NCBI GenBank assembly: GCA_963707275.1
Contig: CAVPPH010000003.1
Span: forward strand, 620,001-684,000
Direction of reading: 5' to 3'
Length of the DNA stretch: 64,000 nt
From: JACKBK01 sp963707275
Lineage (GTDB): Bacteria; Chloroflexota; Anaerolineae; JAAEKA01
In this document: positions 63,784 through 64,000 of the stretch, one piece after another
How the letters are laid out: each line of letters opens with the position of its first letter
Position numbering within the stretch: the stretch's first letter is position 1
Position numbers and translations under genes: made by a program
Notes under the pieces: model-generated
Told to the model about the DNA's origin: nothing
Databases searched by the model: none
Seen by the model: only the letters and a program-made list of their open reading frames with translations

Positions 63784-64000
63784 CAGCCGTACTTCTCCAT
63801 CCGGTGAGCGTCCAGCCAACGCTGGATATCGGCATCGGAAGGCGCTCGCTTATCGTTCACGAGCAAGCCAAGGGCTGCTTCAAGCGTGTCATGCCGGCGC
63901 GGGCCAGATCGAGGCGCCAAAGTCCGCAGGACATCCTGGATCAGGGTGATACGTTTGGCTGAAGGCCACCGCTCGACAGCATCGAGGATCGTTTCGTAGG
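63783..64000 (-). CDS. Antitoxin of the truncated PIN toxin (partial, runs off the window)
   Basis: C-terminal 72 codons: TILDAVERWPSAKRITLIQD, VLRTLAPRSGPRRHDTLEAA, LGLLVNDKRAPSDADIQRWL, DAHRMEKYG. The ALGLL...APSDxDIxRWLxxHRxEKYG ending is typical for antitoxins next to PIN toxins. The N-terminus lies beyond position 64000. Confidence 0.75.
   Translation of the reverse strand, partial: YETILDAVERWPSAKRITLIQDVLRTLAPRSGPRRHDTLEAALGLLVNDKRAPSDADIQRWLDAHRMEKYG

Overview
The window reads as a chromosomal segment of a GC-rich, free-living bacterium. The gene set suggests Chloroflexota (Anaerolineae/Caldilineae-like): Rex with a 2-oxoacid:ferredoxin oxidoreductase, methylmalonyl-CoA epimerase, R2lox, UvsE, many small toxin-antitoxin pairs, and exported proteins with Pro-Thr linkers or IPT/TIG repeats. 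This placement is inference from gene content; there is no rRNA or tRNA to anchor it.

Layout. 1-2.3 kb (minus): 5' part of tsaD, a TPR membrane protein, methylmalonyl-CoA epimerase. 2.5-8.9 kb: secreted subtilase, glycogen-synthase-like glycosyltransferase, HypE-like AIR synthase, MBL hydrolase. 9.1-10.4 kb: small-gene island (DUF6883, DUF4926, DUF433/DUF5615 PIN pair). 10.4-13 kb: peptide deformylase, UV endonuclease UvsE and a coupled unknown gene. 13-18.9 kb: saccharopine-dehydrogenase-like protein, DUF2071 protein, glycogen debranching enzyme, R2lox, pentapeptide protein. 19.2-23.4 kb: ABC-2 exporter and a membrane protein. 23.6-28.1 kb: BrnTA and two half-size ABC exporters behind a structured leader. 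28.3-35.1 kb: phosphoesterase, homocysteine methyltransferase/MTHFR, lysine 2,3-aminomutase, ATP-grasp ligase. 35.4-42.2 kb: GH-like IPT/TIG protein, TerC, M3 peptidase, amidase. 42.3-48.8 kb (minus): polysaccharide export (Wzz-like, Wzx-like, methyltransferase) and a secreted hydrolase. 49-55.8 kb (minus): CBS protein, aminotransferase, the ferredoxin oxidoreductase/UspA operon behind a second CBS protein, and Rex. 55.9-64 kb: Yip1, membrane-fusion protein plus MacB-type ATPase, ComEC, and nested toxin-antitoxin modules with a duplicated comEC tail.

Two things colour the whole window. First, about 20 genes, including housekeeping ones, carry single-base frame changes. Several sit in homopolymers and sequence on both sides stays family-like, so most are probably consensus errors, not pseudogenes; features are drawn across them. 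Second, intergenic DNA is rich in inverted repeats: three TACTC/GAGTA foldback elements, near-perfect palindromes with CGG or TTCG centres, a foldback MITE with about 54-bp terminal inverted repeats, and tandem repeats of about 102-132 bp.

The most interesting regulatory signals are: a promoter, about 200-nt structured leader and terminator before the tandem ABC exporter; a promoter with a very short leader and terminator before lysine 2,3-aminomutase; a Rex-type operator overlapping the rex -35; and a dyad centred at about -41.5 of the oxidoreductase operon promoter.
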